DNA of 64,000 nt. Origin: Biscogniauxia marginata (taxonomy: Eukaryota > Ascomycota > Sordariomycetes > Xylariales > Xylariaceae). The stretch spans positions 434,001-498,000 of the forward strand of contig MU404067.1 in NCBI GenBank assembly GCA_022695795.1, read 5' to 3'. Shown one piece after another: positions 1 through 11,900 of the stretch. Below the pieces are notes generated by a model that worked only from the letters and a program-made list of their open reading frames with translations, was not told where the DNA came from and ran no database searches. Numbering within the stretch: position 1 is the first letter of the stretch; every line of letters begins with the position of its first letter. The position numbers and the translations under genes are program-made.

Positions 1-2580
1 ATATATCTTTTCAACTTCGCTGTTTATTAATAGGATAAATTCTAACTAGACAAGTGCATCAGTCTTTATATTATCAAATCGAATTAAGAGTACGAAAATG
101 CTTGCTTCATTGGGTCTATTAATTACATATGGTAATATTCTCGTATACCCCTTCATGCACGGAGTTGAGCGTCAACGAGGCTACATCCTCCTAAAAGACA
201 ACTGTCGGGTCCAATATATGGCATATAATTGTTGCTCAGGTAAATACTAAGCACGGGAGTGGTTGCTGCGCTCTTGAGCTACTCTGTAAAGAAGGTTCAC
301 GTTGCTACCAAGTTATCTCAAGTTCCCTAGGTTTCATCATATCCCTTTATTAATAAATTATACGATAATAGGATAATTCCTGACAAAGCCTAGCATTGGC
401 CACGACATATGAGTTGACAAAAGAGCTGGTTATAAGCCCTATGCTGGGGCTACTGAACTCATATGTATGCACACTGAGAGCAATAATTACACGTTTCTCG
501 GCGTCGACTTCCGCTGGATCATATTACTACATATTGGTGTGCATCGTGACATAGCGGCAGGTGAAGAAATTTATGGAGTCTACATAACATATTTTAATCC
601 CTGACCAGTCGAATATCTCATTCACATAATAGTTTTTTCGTCTATAACCGCTTATTCGCGACACTGCAGAAATATCCAATAACGCAGGTTAGCGATCAGT
701 ATAGCATAGATTGTCTTTGGTCGAGGGGGCGTTGATTAAGCAACTCTATACAGTCTTTAGAAATGTTCTCTTTCGAGATGACCTTGTTCTAACTTCAGCT
801 TGGTGGTGTCTATATTTTAATACGGACAGTCTATTGGAGTGGTTCGCATTTAATCATATATATCATATGTGCCGTCCGTATTCTTTTGTCTATCGTTTCT
901 ATTATGGAGAGGTGGAGACGCAGAGTAATATGCTGTCTTACTTCTCGCAACATACATACATGCATCTCGTAGCTACCTTAACTCCTAGAGCCATAAATGG
1001 GAAGTGCAATGCTTAAGAGCTCATTCTTTTTAGCTTCCTGGTTACCGCTTCTCTCCGGTGGGTGGCCCTCGCAGGTATGTCGTGTACTATCAAATGAAGT
1101 ATATCTTTTCTCTGATATTATCTTTGAGCTTTGCTGTCACAGAGCCGACTTTCTCGTATGGCTAGCGAAGACAAAGTTGCTCGAGGAACTGGAGTTAAAT
1201 TGTATGTACTTCCCCGAGCGGTCAATTATGAGACTTTTAGTGTGCAACACAGCCCTTGAGCGCCAGCGAACCGTGATTACACAGATGCACTTGTGGCAGT
1301 GCAAAGGATACCGGTACGTTCGGTTGTTCTGATAGTGATTGAATGCGGGGCAAGAGCTCGAGTGGCAAGTGTATTCGTACGCGTGCTATTAATATATGCC
1401 AATGCTACAAGGACGACCAAGCAAGGGGAGATATCTATCAGCGATGCACCGATGGCTGGATGATCTAGGGGAGGAAAGCCATCAACCGAGCTACTATATA
1501 ATATTTTGATTTTACATTCCGTCTCAGGTGAAGGTCGTTGAGTAACTGGAACGGGAGAGAGGAATTCCCAAATAATATTGGAATCAATTACTAAAAACGA
1601 TCTCGATATAGAGACGATGAGTGGCTGCTTACCTACCGTAGTATTGTAGATCTGATACAAAGTTCATGGGTATCGATAATGTTATCGATAAGCAGAAGCT
1701 CTGGCCGTCTATTGGCTCTTGCGTACCCTTTTAGGTAAGTACCTAGTACATTATACCTAGTGCATACCTAGCTCCATGTATTCTACCTAAGTACATCTTG
1801 GGACGGGTACACATACACTGGATTGTTGCGTGACATCATATAGGCGGTTCCAAAAGAGCAGGACTGTAAAACAGAGTTCAAGTTTTAAAAAAAAAAAAAA
1901 AAAAAAAGGTGGAAGAATACGAGGGGTTCCAGATTTCATGCTTTGCCAACCCTTGTCGACTCCCCCCCAAGCTTAGAAGCTGAACAGGTCAACCGTCAAC
2001 CGTCAACCGTAGTCCAGTCAAATTTCCAGGATGGATACGAAATAACTTTAGCTCGGACACGAATGCGGACGGCGATCTTCGCTTGCACCGCCTCGAACGA
2101 AACCCACCTCCTACAGCAGTAAGCGTTTTGGAAAAAGTCGTAGCCTGACGAATTGTTTGATCGCCTGACACGAAATTGGAGAAGCTCGGATTCCCTTCTT
2201 GAGCGCCTTCGATCGCACTTCTTTGTCCGTTCCGGTCGCTAATCGTCATCTCTTTCTGAAATACACAACCGGATCTCCCACCACGTCAAATCTCGCTGCT
2301 TACCTTCGTTTTGCTGTCTCGTTTCCAGCCGCATCTCCGTCGCCAGGTAGTCGTTTAAATAAAAAAATAACCTATCCTCGCTCGTTCCTGGGCCAGCTAG
2401 ACAGAGAGTCCCTTGCTATCGATCTTGCTCGGCTTTGTTTTTCCCATCTCCAACGTCGTCGTCGTCATCGTCGTCAGCATCGTCGGCACGCTACATTCTG
2501 TACCCCCTTTGTTTTCTTCCCACCGATCATCGATTGATCCGGGGTCGACCACCCGAAACATCAGTTACAAAATAGCAAAG
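1..2580. other. Gene-poor stretch upstream of the CFEM gene
   Basis: No ORF here has gene-like composition or recognisable motifs. I see a poly-A run near 1886-1908, a cluster of short CCTAG-type repeats near 1735-1800, and a 7-nt unit repeated in tandem three times near 1987-2009. The last 200 bp are pyrimidine-rich and are probably the promoter and 5' UTR of the CFEM gene. Confidence 0.5.
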
Positions 2581-3187
2581 ATGCAGTTCCCGACCGTCGC
2601 CCTGTCGCTGTTCGCCGCCGTCGCCGTCGCCCAGAATGCCACCTCCTCCAGTCCCGTCTCTTCGGCTTCGGCCTCCCCCACCGCCACCTCGCTGCCGGAC
2701 CTCATCTCCCAACTCCCCCAGTGCGCCGTGTCGTGTCTAGGCACTGCTGCCGACGCCGCTGGATGCGCCGCAACCGACTTCACATGTCTGTGCGGCACCG
2801 GTAGGGAAAAGTTCACCAGCAGCATTGCCGGCTGCATCGCTTTCGGCTCGGGATGCTCAAGCCAAGATATCAGCAGTAAGCAGCCCCCCTTCCCCTTTAC
2901 CCCTCTACCCCCTCTCTTCCTGACCTCGCCTACCTACCTCCTCTCTCTCTCTTGGATGATACGAATCTAACGCGAATTCCAATCTTCTAGATGCCAGCGC
3001 CCTCGCTCCCCAGATCTGCGAAGAAGCGACCTCGGACCCCGACCCTTCCGAGGTCGCGTCCGCCTCCAACATCGTCGCCTCGGCCGTGAGCACCGCGTCC
3101 GCCTCGTCGACCCCCGACGCTGCCGCGCGGCCCGAGTTCGGCATGGGCATGGTCGGCGCCGGCCTTCTCGCGGCTTTGGCGTTGTAA
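2581..3187 (+). CDS. CFEM-domain GPI-anchored cell-wall protein
   Basis: Exons 2581-2875 and 2991-3187 are joined across a 115-nt GTAAGC...TAG intron with a CTAAC branch point at 2967, giving 163 aa. Residues 1-18 form a signal peptide. After a Ser/Thr/Ala-rich spacer comes a CFEM domain with all eight cysteines in the expected pattern (QCAVSC, GCAATDFTCLC, GCIAFGSGC, QIC); the intron falls inside the domain. A Ser/Ala-rich stalk follows, then a hydrophobic C-terminus (GMGMVGAGLLAALAL) typical of a GPI-attachment signal. CFEM proteins are fungal extracellular or wall proteins, some of which bind heme iron or act in host interaction; which applies here cannot be read. Without splicing, the first exon runs into a proline-rich dead end, so the intron is needed. 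The domain call is strong, the specific role unknown. Confidence 0.9.
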
Positions 3188-4686
3188 AAAAATGAAAATA
3201 AACTATGCATATATATTTCCCGTCAAGAGGGAACGCATCATACTTCTCTTTTTCAGTTTATTCAGCATTTATGGTGGTTCTTTACTTACCGGGATTCAAA
3301 CGGGTTTTGGCTTAACCCCTCGTCGCCTTGGATTATGGTTTGGGTCGGTCATAACAAACATCATAGATCGGTGGTTGGCTCATCTGCCATCAGGTTCGGT
3401 CATTTACGGGGTCACATACAGTATAGATATCGGGGCCCCCGTATAGGGAATACACGCACATATGGCACCCTTCAAATATCCCTGGCTTCTTGTTTAATTG
3501 TAATCAACTCCAACGGGCCCGTCTTTGTCCTATATTGCCTCTGGTCTGTAGCCTATTTAGTTCGAAATGGCAACATTAGCCAGGGTCATTCTCTCGATGC
3601 ATATAACGCTACTCTTGTACGTCATAACGATTGCGAGAATAAAGATGGGAAATATCAGACTAATAAACGACTTCACTTCATGACTTGGAGCACGCGTGCA
3701 CGTTGTACTACTTCCTCACTATATCATTCGCGACTTAAAATGACTTCTCCTAGTTCTTAATACCACATGTATGGCGTAGGAAGCGAAGTGTTAAGCATAA
3801 CGATCTTAAAACTCTAGGGCAGATAAAACTAACTGCAATACTTCACGCCGAAAGATGACAGACATACCCCATATCTATCAACATACATAGTGATGCATTA
3901 GCGACGACGCTCCTCTTCATTCAGGCCTTGATGTAAGTTCGCCTAGAATGCAGAAAAGTATATTAGTTATTTCTCCTGAAATTTTAGTCGTAGTTTGAAA
4001 TTAAGTTGTATACCTACCTAGTGTTTGGACGACGTTCGCTACAGAAGATAGCTGTCTGTAACTACCTAGTTAAATTATGTCAGCCCCTTTTGGTAAACGC
4101 AGATAGTGGCCCCTCGCCTAGAAGGTTGATATCCATTGGAGCGGCAATGGAGAATTTCAGTGCTGGAGTGTTTTAATAGTTGCCTGCTTGTATATTCAAT
4201 ATAGTGAGGCTAGAACTCGGTACCATGATGGCTCCTCCTCATGATATTAGGTACAGCCTGGGATGGCATAGCACCTAGAGATCGATCGTAAAATTGCATG
4301 TCTAATGTTCCTAATTCAATTTTTTTTTTCTTAAAGACTATGAATACGACTATATCCTAAATAAATACAGCAGGTAATCATTCATTTTCTGTGTAAAGGG
4401 GTTGGTCGCAATTGGGAACCTAGCCCCTGACTATACGCTGGGGCTTGGAGAGACCAAATACCTTACTATTATTCTTAATATTCTCTTCTCAAAGAACCTT
4501 CTTGGCTACTAGAACAAATTGCAGGCTTGCCAGGAAGTTTTTCCAACGACAGCATATATAACCTCCCCATCTCTCTCCGCCGAGATAATGATAATAGGTA
4601 ATAAAAACGGAGAGGAGCGCCAACTATCCAACGTATACAACAGCACCAGATCACATATAAATAACCCCGCCCCACCCCCTCCCCTT
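3188..4686. other. Intergenic, no gene seen
   Basis: About 1.5 kb. The open frames (for example 3335-3760 on +) are short, lack recognisable domains and have no splice-supported extension. The stretch probably contains the 3' ends of the two converging flanking genes. Confidence 0.5.
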
Positions 4687-5570
4687 TCATCTCCTGCCCC
4701 TCCAGCTCACGGGGCCCGTTCCGAACTCCCTCCGCCTGTGCTTCTTGAGCAGGCTCCCGTCGAGATCCCACTTCCAGAGCTCCGGGTTGCGCCCGGGGCG
4801 GCCGGTCAGCGGGTCCTTCCACCGCCGGTCCCGCGGCATCAGGAGCAGGTCGTCACCACCGCTGCCGCCCCGGCGCCCGGGCACGGTGTACAGGTGGCCG
4901 TGGACGCTGATGCGCGCCGGCGAGGGGCCCATGTACACGGTCATGTGGCTCTGCGCGTCGGCCAGCTCGCGCGTCTTCATGCCCGTGACGGGGTCCCTAC
5001 GCGTGCGCTGGTCGTGCTCTTCTTTCCTGGCGGCCGTAACGAGGGGGGGTTACGTAAGTCGGGTTAGCGTGGGAAGAATTGGGATATCTCCGGTGAAGAA
5101 AAGGAGGAGGAGGAGGAGGAGGAGAAGGAGGAGGAGAAGGAGGAGGAGAAGAAGAAGGAAGAAAAGGAAATTTAAACTTACCGGATCCAGACGTGCGTGA
5201 ACTTGCAAAGCCTGGCTTGCGCCTTGGCGAACCTCACGTTCCTATCGACGAGGTCCGGGTCTTCGTATTCGAGCATGAGCACTCGGTCGCTGATCCACAT
5301 GACCTAAATAGAGGGGGTTTGGTGGTTTGTATTAGTAGAGACTACGATATCTTAGAGACTAGTAATAATCGACTATTTATCTTCCTCCCTGAACTCTCCC
5401 TGAGTAGGAACATTTACCATTGGATCATCCGGGGTCCCTAACCCCCAGCTCTTGGTATATTCGATAGGCTCGCCTGTGACCTCGTCAAACGGTAGCGGAC
5501 CACCGTCGGGGATGCGCATGAACGGATTCCACAGAGCCCCCCCTTCGTCCTGGTTAAATGGTTCGGCCAT
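4687..5570 (-). CDS. Unrecognised three-exon gene, 204 aa
   Basis: Minus-strand exons are 5570-5418, 5303-5182 and 5026-4687, with introns GTAAAT...TAG and GTAAGT...CAG. The joins keep one frame and give a Trp- and charge-rich soluble protein without signal peptide or membrane segment. The N-terminus is acidic and Pro/Gly-rich; the middle, spanning the first exon junction (PMVMWISDRVLMLEYEDPD), looks like a folded core with the segment VDRNVRFAKAQARLCKF; the C-terminus is strongly basic (KKHRRREF). I do not recognise the family. The second intron contains a pyrimidine tract of about 60 nt on the coding strand. Three in-frame exons with good splice sites make a real gene likely. The ATG at 5570 is the first in its frame with a plausible context. 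Confidence 0.7.
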
Positions 5571-6089
5571 TATTACGTATGGTTATGTTTATCATCGCCT
5601 TCAGACACCGATCACAGAGGGAGCTGTCCCAGTTTCTGTACATCATTTACACTTATCGGTCTCTTGGTCCTTCCTGGCAAGAAAGGACGTATCGTTCTTT
5701 GATGGTCTAGTATGATCGAGAATGATACTGGTGGACGTCTTTGAACTCCCTCCCGCAAGCAAGCACGACTCGCCTTTCACTTATTAGCCTCAGCTTTGTT
5801 CTCCTCTTCGGTACGTGTCGAGGTCCATAGACTACTCTCTCTCTTACGAAATTGACTTAATTATACTGGAGACATCAGAGAACCCTCATACTGTACAGCG
5901 TAGATAATGTACAGGTAGAGTCAATTCATAGTGTACTTATATCGAAGTCCTGTAAAACGTACAGTAAAGGATTTTGCCATTAGTCCATTTTATATCACTA
6001 AACAGCGGGTGATCATTGGGCGATAAAGTTTGACGAATGAGATACTCAAAGATATTGTGGACGGTATTCTAGTGTATTGTGCTATTTTA
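5571..6089. other. Intergenic between two same-strand genes
   Basis: About 520 bp between the kinase stop and the upstream gene start. It should hold the promoter of the 4687-5570 gene and the 3' UTR of the kinase. No other feature is visible. Confidence 0.4.
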
Positions 6090-7793
6090 TTACGGTCTAA
6101 AATTTATGATGACAACGGGATATGCTTCTAAAGACTTAGGAATAGGTACTGGGACTCTAGGAACCCCAGGTGAAGTTCTCCAAGAAAGCGCGAGATAAAC
6201 ACAGAGACAAGCTAGTGTACACAACCCCATAGCTTTCCAGTGAATTCCTGTATCTGCAGGGATTCCTTTGGTGGTGTCTACCATGGTTTGCCTCTTCTTA
6301 TACCACTCGTGTTTAAGGACGTCGGCCGCCTTGATCCGTTTCCCCGGCTCGTATTGGAACATCTTTCCAAGCAGGTCTGCAAGCAACAAGACCTCTTCGT
6401 CCGGAAGTGTATAGAACGTCAATACCTTCTTGCCCTTGGCCCCCGGTGGCGCATCCGCTGGCCGCTGCATCTCTATGACCATCTGTTTCGACCCAAGCTT
6501 CTTCTGAAGAGGGTGACTGTACTGGCTCACTTCATTTTCTCTCTCCTCGGCCTTATTTATTGGCACGTCTATCGCCCCTGACATCGGCTCAGACGCTCCG
6601 TCCTCGCCACTCTGGAGATTTTGCGGTGGAATTAGCTCAGATTCTGGGTATAGTTCTCCTCGGGCCTGCTCTTCTAGCTTTTGGTCGTACACCATCCTCT
6701 CGGCAACAGGGCGGAAGGGGTACGGAACCGGGCTAATGAATCGTTCCATGCGTCTGATGATAGACACGAGATCACCGGCCAAGCGTGATCCCAGCCTGGC
6801 CTCTAGCAGGGTACAAGCTAATGACCAGATATCGCTGGAAATGCTTGGCTTGCCATCGAAAATGACCTCGGGGGCTGCATACTCCCACGGAATACCGAGC
6901 TTCTCGGGCGGATTCGACGATTCGAAGGACTCCCCGAAATCGACGATAGCGATATCATTCGTGACGAACTTCTTGAAGCGCTGCCAGGGAAGAGCTTTCA
7001 CCACTTCTCTTGGTGCGTTCTCGCTCCGTTGACCCCCTTGTGTCCAAACTTCCGCGGTGGTCGGCTCCCCGATCAGTTCCAGCATCTCTTCTTTTTCCAT
7101 TCTGTCGATGGGCTCAAGCCTCATCAATATGTTCTGCGGCCGGAAGTCGCCGTGACATATCCCATTGCCGTGAATGTAGCTTAGACCTTCTGCGATCTGG
7201 TAACAAATGTCGTTGACACGATCAGTATCTTTTCCCAGCTCACCTCGCCAGCCGGAGAGTCTTGGTCCGAGGAGAGGTAATACTGAGCAGAGATGTCTAC
7301 CATTGGGCGAAGTCGTCCAGAATATGTCAATGGGCATGGCGACATGGCTGTTGTCAATACAGTTTCGCTTCACAGAGAGTGTATTCAAGGCCTTTATTGC
7401 TTTCATATCCGAACAATCCTCCGAAGACTTGTCTGCGGCGTTGACTTTGACAGCTCTCCATGTTTTTGTATTTATTTCGTAGCAGAGCCAGACAGTAGCA
7501 ATTCCTCCGTGACCGAGCTTGTGAATGACTTCGAATTTGCCATCCAAGACGTCCCCGATATCCACAGGGCAAAGACCGCCAGGTTTGTAATCCTCGAGGA
7601 ATTCGACATCATCCATTATAGACACATTGAGATACTTCTGTAGACGGGATTCGCTTAACCGACGACGGGATGACCCATCACTACCAGTGCTGTCTACGGG
7701 TACTGACTCCTGAGTACTAGCCATCGTGTTCATCGGAGATGGTGGGCAGCTAACGAACATTGGAGCTAATTGACGGACCGTGTCTCTTGACAA
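6090..7793 (-). CDS. SRPK-like Ser/Thr kinase with C-terminal membrane segment
   Basis: A single uninterrupted frame of 567 aa. Kinase landmarks in order: Gly-rich loop GHGGIATVW (94-102), VAIK-type Lys in AVKV (about K116), catalytic loop HGDFRPQN (214-221), DFG (285-287), APE, and a long spacer before the last lobe segment ending ADVLKHEWYKKR. The segment before the Gly-rich loop (DDVEFLEDYKPGG, then LDGKFEVIHKLG) matches SRPK-family kinases, which phosphorylate Arg-Ser proteins. Two oddities: Arg replaces the usual Lys in the catalytic loop (HGDFRPQN rather than HxDxKPxN), and the C-terminus has a hydrophobic stretch (about 520-538, MGLCTLACLCVYLAL) that could anchor it to a membrane. The start could instead be Met21 or Met24. 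Such SRPK-like genes are expanded and divergent in many filamentous fungi, so the substrate is unknown. Confidence 0.85.
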   Translation of the reverse strand: MSRDTVRQLAPMFVSCPPSPMNTMASTQESVPVDSTGSDGSSRRRLSESRLQKYLNVSIMDDVEFLEDYKPGGLCPVDIGDVLDGKFEVIHKLGHGGIATVWLCYEINTKTWRAVKVNAADKSSEDCSDMKAIKALNTLSVKRNCIDNSHVAMPIDIFWTTSPNGRHLCSVLPLLGPRLSGWRGELGKDTDRVNDICYQIAEGLSYIHGNGICHGDFRPQNILMRLEPIDRMEKEEMLELIGEPTTAEVWTQGGQRSENAPREVVKALPWQRFKKFVTNDIAIVDFGESFESSNPPEKLGIPWEYAAPEVIFDGKPSISSDIWSLACTLLEARLGSRLAGDLVSIIRRMERFISPVPYPFRPVAERMVYDQKLEEQARGELYPESELIPPQNLQSGEDGASEPMSGAIDVPINKAEERENEVSQYSHPLQKKLGSKQMVIEMQRPADAPPGAKGKKVLTFYTLPDEEVLLLADLLGKMFQYEPGKRIKAADVLKHEWYKKRQTMVDTTKGIPADTGIHWKAMGLCTLACLCVYLALSWRTSPGVPRVPVPIPKSLEAYPVVIINFRP

Positions 7794-8956
7794 TTAAGAC
7801 TCTGGCAGATTTTTGTAACATCAGAAAACGAAACAATCCCCTTACAGAAATTGCAAGTAGCTTACAAACAAAGGATTAACATCCCCTACTACCCCCAAAT
7901 TAGCACGGATGGTTGAAACTTCCCCTTTGTTCGAAAACACCGATAAGAATCGATGAACACAGGAGTAAGTAGAGCTGATAGGGGACAAAGAAAGAGCTCT
8001 CACTACAGCAACATTGGCGGAGCCTTCGTTGCAATACCGGCCCCAGCTCGGATATTTGTTTCCCTGGTAGCCGTAGCAAAGATTTATCCAAGACGAAGGC
8101 ACCTAGGATATTCTACCATCTACTTTCCAATGCGCCAAGAACTCCGTATTGGATTTTCAGTGTGAAAGGCTACCTAGGTAGGCAGTTATACGACGTTCGG
8201 TATTGCCAAGGTAGCCCTATTGCCTCCTCTCTCTTTTCACAACACGATAGATTGCCGACATAATTAAAACAAGTCGCAAGCACGCAGGGCTCGTGAAGTT
8301 CAGGGCAGAGACAGGACTGACATGACTACTTACTACCATGTGCCTTGCCTATAAAAACATAATAGTGAATCATAACGTGATGGCCAAGGCTGCCTCTATT
8401 AGTATCTCAAATCCCTAGTCTACAATTCGAAATTGCGTAGTACCAAAGGCCAATTATGTCCAGTGAATTAAGCCGAGCAGGTATTACAACTCCGTGCCTA
8501 CGCTTCATAAAGGACATTATTCGTTGTCACTCATTGATCTCATGCCCTCATTTGTTTCCGCCTCTCTAACGTAATGCAATACGTGCTAGACCCCGATACC
8601 CTATTTTCCCTTTCCAAGTTGTCAATACCTGGAGTCCGAAACGCTAATTTTATATAAAGACCATATCATGAACATCGTTCGGCTTCAGGTTCTCAATGAT
8701 TGGTGTATGAGATCGCCCCTCGTTTAGGATCGTTATAGAAAGGCGTGGGACATCTAGAGAGTTAACAGTCAGTTGCAGCTTCCGAGAGTAACTCGATGGG
8801 GTTGGGTGTTGTTAAGTTTGATCAGATTGTGTATTTATCCATCAACGAAAATCTCAGTCCCGTCTTGAAACATATTTGGGTAATACATATATCATCATAA
8901 CAGAGAAAAAGAAAATTGAAAAATGGACATACCAGTCATAGGCTTTGCGCAGTTGT
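7794..8956. other. Intergenic
   Basis: About 1.16 kb between Ski3 and the kinase, both on the minus strand. Only short ORFs without family features are present. An exact TACCTAGGTA palindrome lies at 8171-8180. Confidence 0.45.
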
Positions 8957-11900
8957 TTAGATTGTGACTGCGTTGCCCAGAGATTCCCAACCGCTGCTAG
9001 TCCAAGGAGCAATGAAGATTGCCGTCTGGGCGTCGGCAACCTTGCCGGTCCCTCCATATGCATCCGCCAAGTCGATGGCACCAAGGTCGCCTCGAGGTGG
9101 GATAGCCTTTGAAGCCACATTGAGGGCCACATCAGCCGCGTATTCGTCACTACTCAATTCGGCCAGCCGTGACCATCCATACGGCAGCTGGGGGTACAAC
9201 ATGACATCGTTTTGAACTTGGGTCAAAACGTTCTCTTCCCTGCTGCTTTCTGACAAGGCGGCGACGGCACGCAACACCTCGCCAATTTGAGAATGTTCCG
9301 CGTCAGTAACCTTATCGCTAGTACGTAGAGTATGTAGTTCGGACACAACTGCCTCGAGGGACTCTTCATCTGCATCTAGCAATGCGATCGCACCCAGTAG
9401 CAAGACTGACTGGACATGGCTCGGATCACTCTCTATTATATCAAAGAGAACGATGCGTGCTCTCTCGCGAGCTTCGTCGGTACCGGTCGCCCAGAGTACT
9501 TGCGCCAGAACGCAAGCAGCATCTGCGTTGCCACCTGACTCTTCCAACGCTGTCTCAAAGTATTTGACAGCTGGGTCTAGCCTTTTGGCGAAATATTCGG
9601 CGAGTCCAAGGGTCAAATGAGCCGAAAGACGAGCTTTTCTGCGCTGTTCTGCGGTAAGCTCCTTTGCCGATTCGTCGCTACTTAGTTCCAAAGCCATTTC
9701 GCCACATTCAATAGCATTTGCATATTCTCCAATGGCTAGGTAAGACCGAGCAAGATCGGTCTTGGCTAATGCAAACTGCGCAAGAGATTCGGCAGATTCT
9801 GTAGCCTCGTAGTTTGCCTCGAGCTGCTCACATGCCTGCTCTAGGGTATTTATAGCCCTAGGACTGTCGCCTGTCCGTTCTTGATACAATGTCGACAGAT
9901 GCTGGTAAGCAAGGTCCTGTGGTTTCAAATGTTTTAATTGGGCGAGTGCGAATAACGGCTGGACTAAAGATGCAATGTTTGCACTTGGAGGCCCTGTCAA
10001 GAGATGGTCGAATAACGAGGTTGGGTATTGACGCCTTGTTAGAGTTGAGGATGACTCTGATATGTCCATTGCATGTGTGAAAAGACCACGAGCCTCCTTA
10101 GAATCGCCATAGAGCAACGCAACAAAACCTTGACCAAGCCAAGCATGGGCGTAGTCGGGGTCATTCGACTGTGCTCGTGTGAATGCTTCGTTTGCTAATT
10201 GGAGGTCGTTTTGAAGAAGCGCCAGGGTGCCGAGATTAGTCCATGCGTGTGCACTTCTCTCGTTGAGGAACAAGCTTCGAACGAAGGCATGCTGCGCTAC
10301 AGAGGGATTGATTTCACTGGTGACCACGCCCAGTGAATTCCAAAAGTCCGGATTGCCGGCCTCAAGCTCAATCGCGCGCTTGAAACAACGCACCGCGGCC
10401 TTTTGATACCTGCTCGCCTGGACACGGAGATGCGAGGGAAGGCAGAGATGGGCTCTATTTTGCGCCCAGCCTAGATTATAATAAGCCACAGCTTGAGCAT
10501 GGACATCATGCGCTGATACGTGAACTGCTCGCTTATGCGCAAGAATGGTAGCATGCAAACTCCGCTTTAAGTCGATCCCAAATGTTTCATCGTCTCGGGA
10601 GATATTTTCTGTGAAAATAGCTTTGCTAACTCCATCCACGCCGTCAAGAATCGTGTACGCAGATTCGTGGTCTCTACCTAGCTCGAGGAGCTGGCGGATA
10701 CCATCCACGGGCAAGTCACGCAGACGACTTTGAACGACAGAAAATATAGAGCAAGCATCGCCGATCGTCTTCCAGAAATTGAAAGTATTAGCCATATCTG
10801 AGGGCACGGTTAGAGCAAAAGATAAGGTGTCATTGGCTAGATCGACTGAATTGCCGAACAACCCCTTCTCTACACAGTCCATGGCATTTTCAACCATAGT
10901 CTGCATTAGAGCAATTGCGACACCTTCCTCCTCTGGGTGGCTAGAGATAACCTCACGGTAGAGAGAAACAGCGTCATCGAATTCACCAAGTTCACGCTTT
11001 ACGTTAGCAAGCATATACTTAGTGAACCACGTGTCGCCGAACTTTGAAGCCTCGCTGGCTTCTTCCAATCTCTGGGCGTTTTGTATGGCCTTTGTCGCCG
11101 CAATATAGCGTCCAGCGTTGTGGTAGCTTTCGCCTAGACCAACCCATGAATGATAATCCTCTGGAGCTATGCGGAGTGCGTGCTGAAAAGATACAATGGC
11201 CTTGGCGTAATCTTGCTTGTTGAGCTCGGCAACCCCTAGCGCCGACAAGGGCCAACTAACCCCTTTCTTCTTCGAACCTGGAGGTGGTCTTACTCTCCCA
11301 GAGTCGACTACTCGTTGCGCCACGAGCTCGACTCGATCCCAGTCCCCATCATCTGCAAACGATCTAGCAAGCCGCTCGGCAGATTCAACTTCCGATGATG
11401 ATAGCTCAACAGCCTTTAGAAAGCACTTTCGGGCCCGTTTCTTGTCTTTCGCGTAGTCTGCATAATAAATGCCAAGGCTGCTGTACGCTGGAGCGTAGTT
11501 GAAATTACTCTTTAAAGCGTCCAAGAAATAGGCATATGCGCCATGCCGGCTCTTTCGGGCAGGTTTGGAGCTGTCGATATTCCAGATGCAGCAGCCTAGG
11601 CGATATTGCGTCTGAGCTAGAAGATCTTTGGACACCGACTGGCCTGTCATGGATGGAAGCAGAGATTCCAGCTCGGCTTTGCCTCGAATATAGTCTCCTT
11701 TCAACGCATATAACCAACCAACTTCGGCCTTGACTCGGAGGTTACCACTATCCCTCTCCAGAACACGTTCCAAGAAATCGATAGCTTTGTCAAATTCTTC
11801 TTCCTCTTCGTAAATCAGGCCAACCCCAATCATAGCGGCTGTCGATGTGGGATCCACCTCTAGAACCCTGTCAAAGAAGGATTTTGCTTCTCCATGATTT

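Noticed and set aside
1277..1660. 127-codon minus-strand frame near the left end
   Set aside because: No recognisable motif or splice structure, and it overlaps other random frames in a region without gene-like composition.
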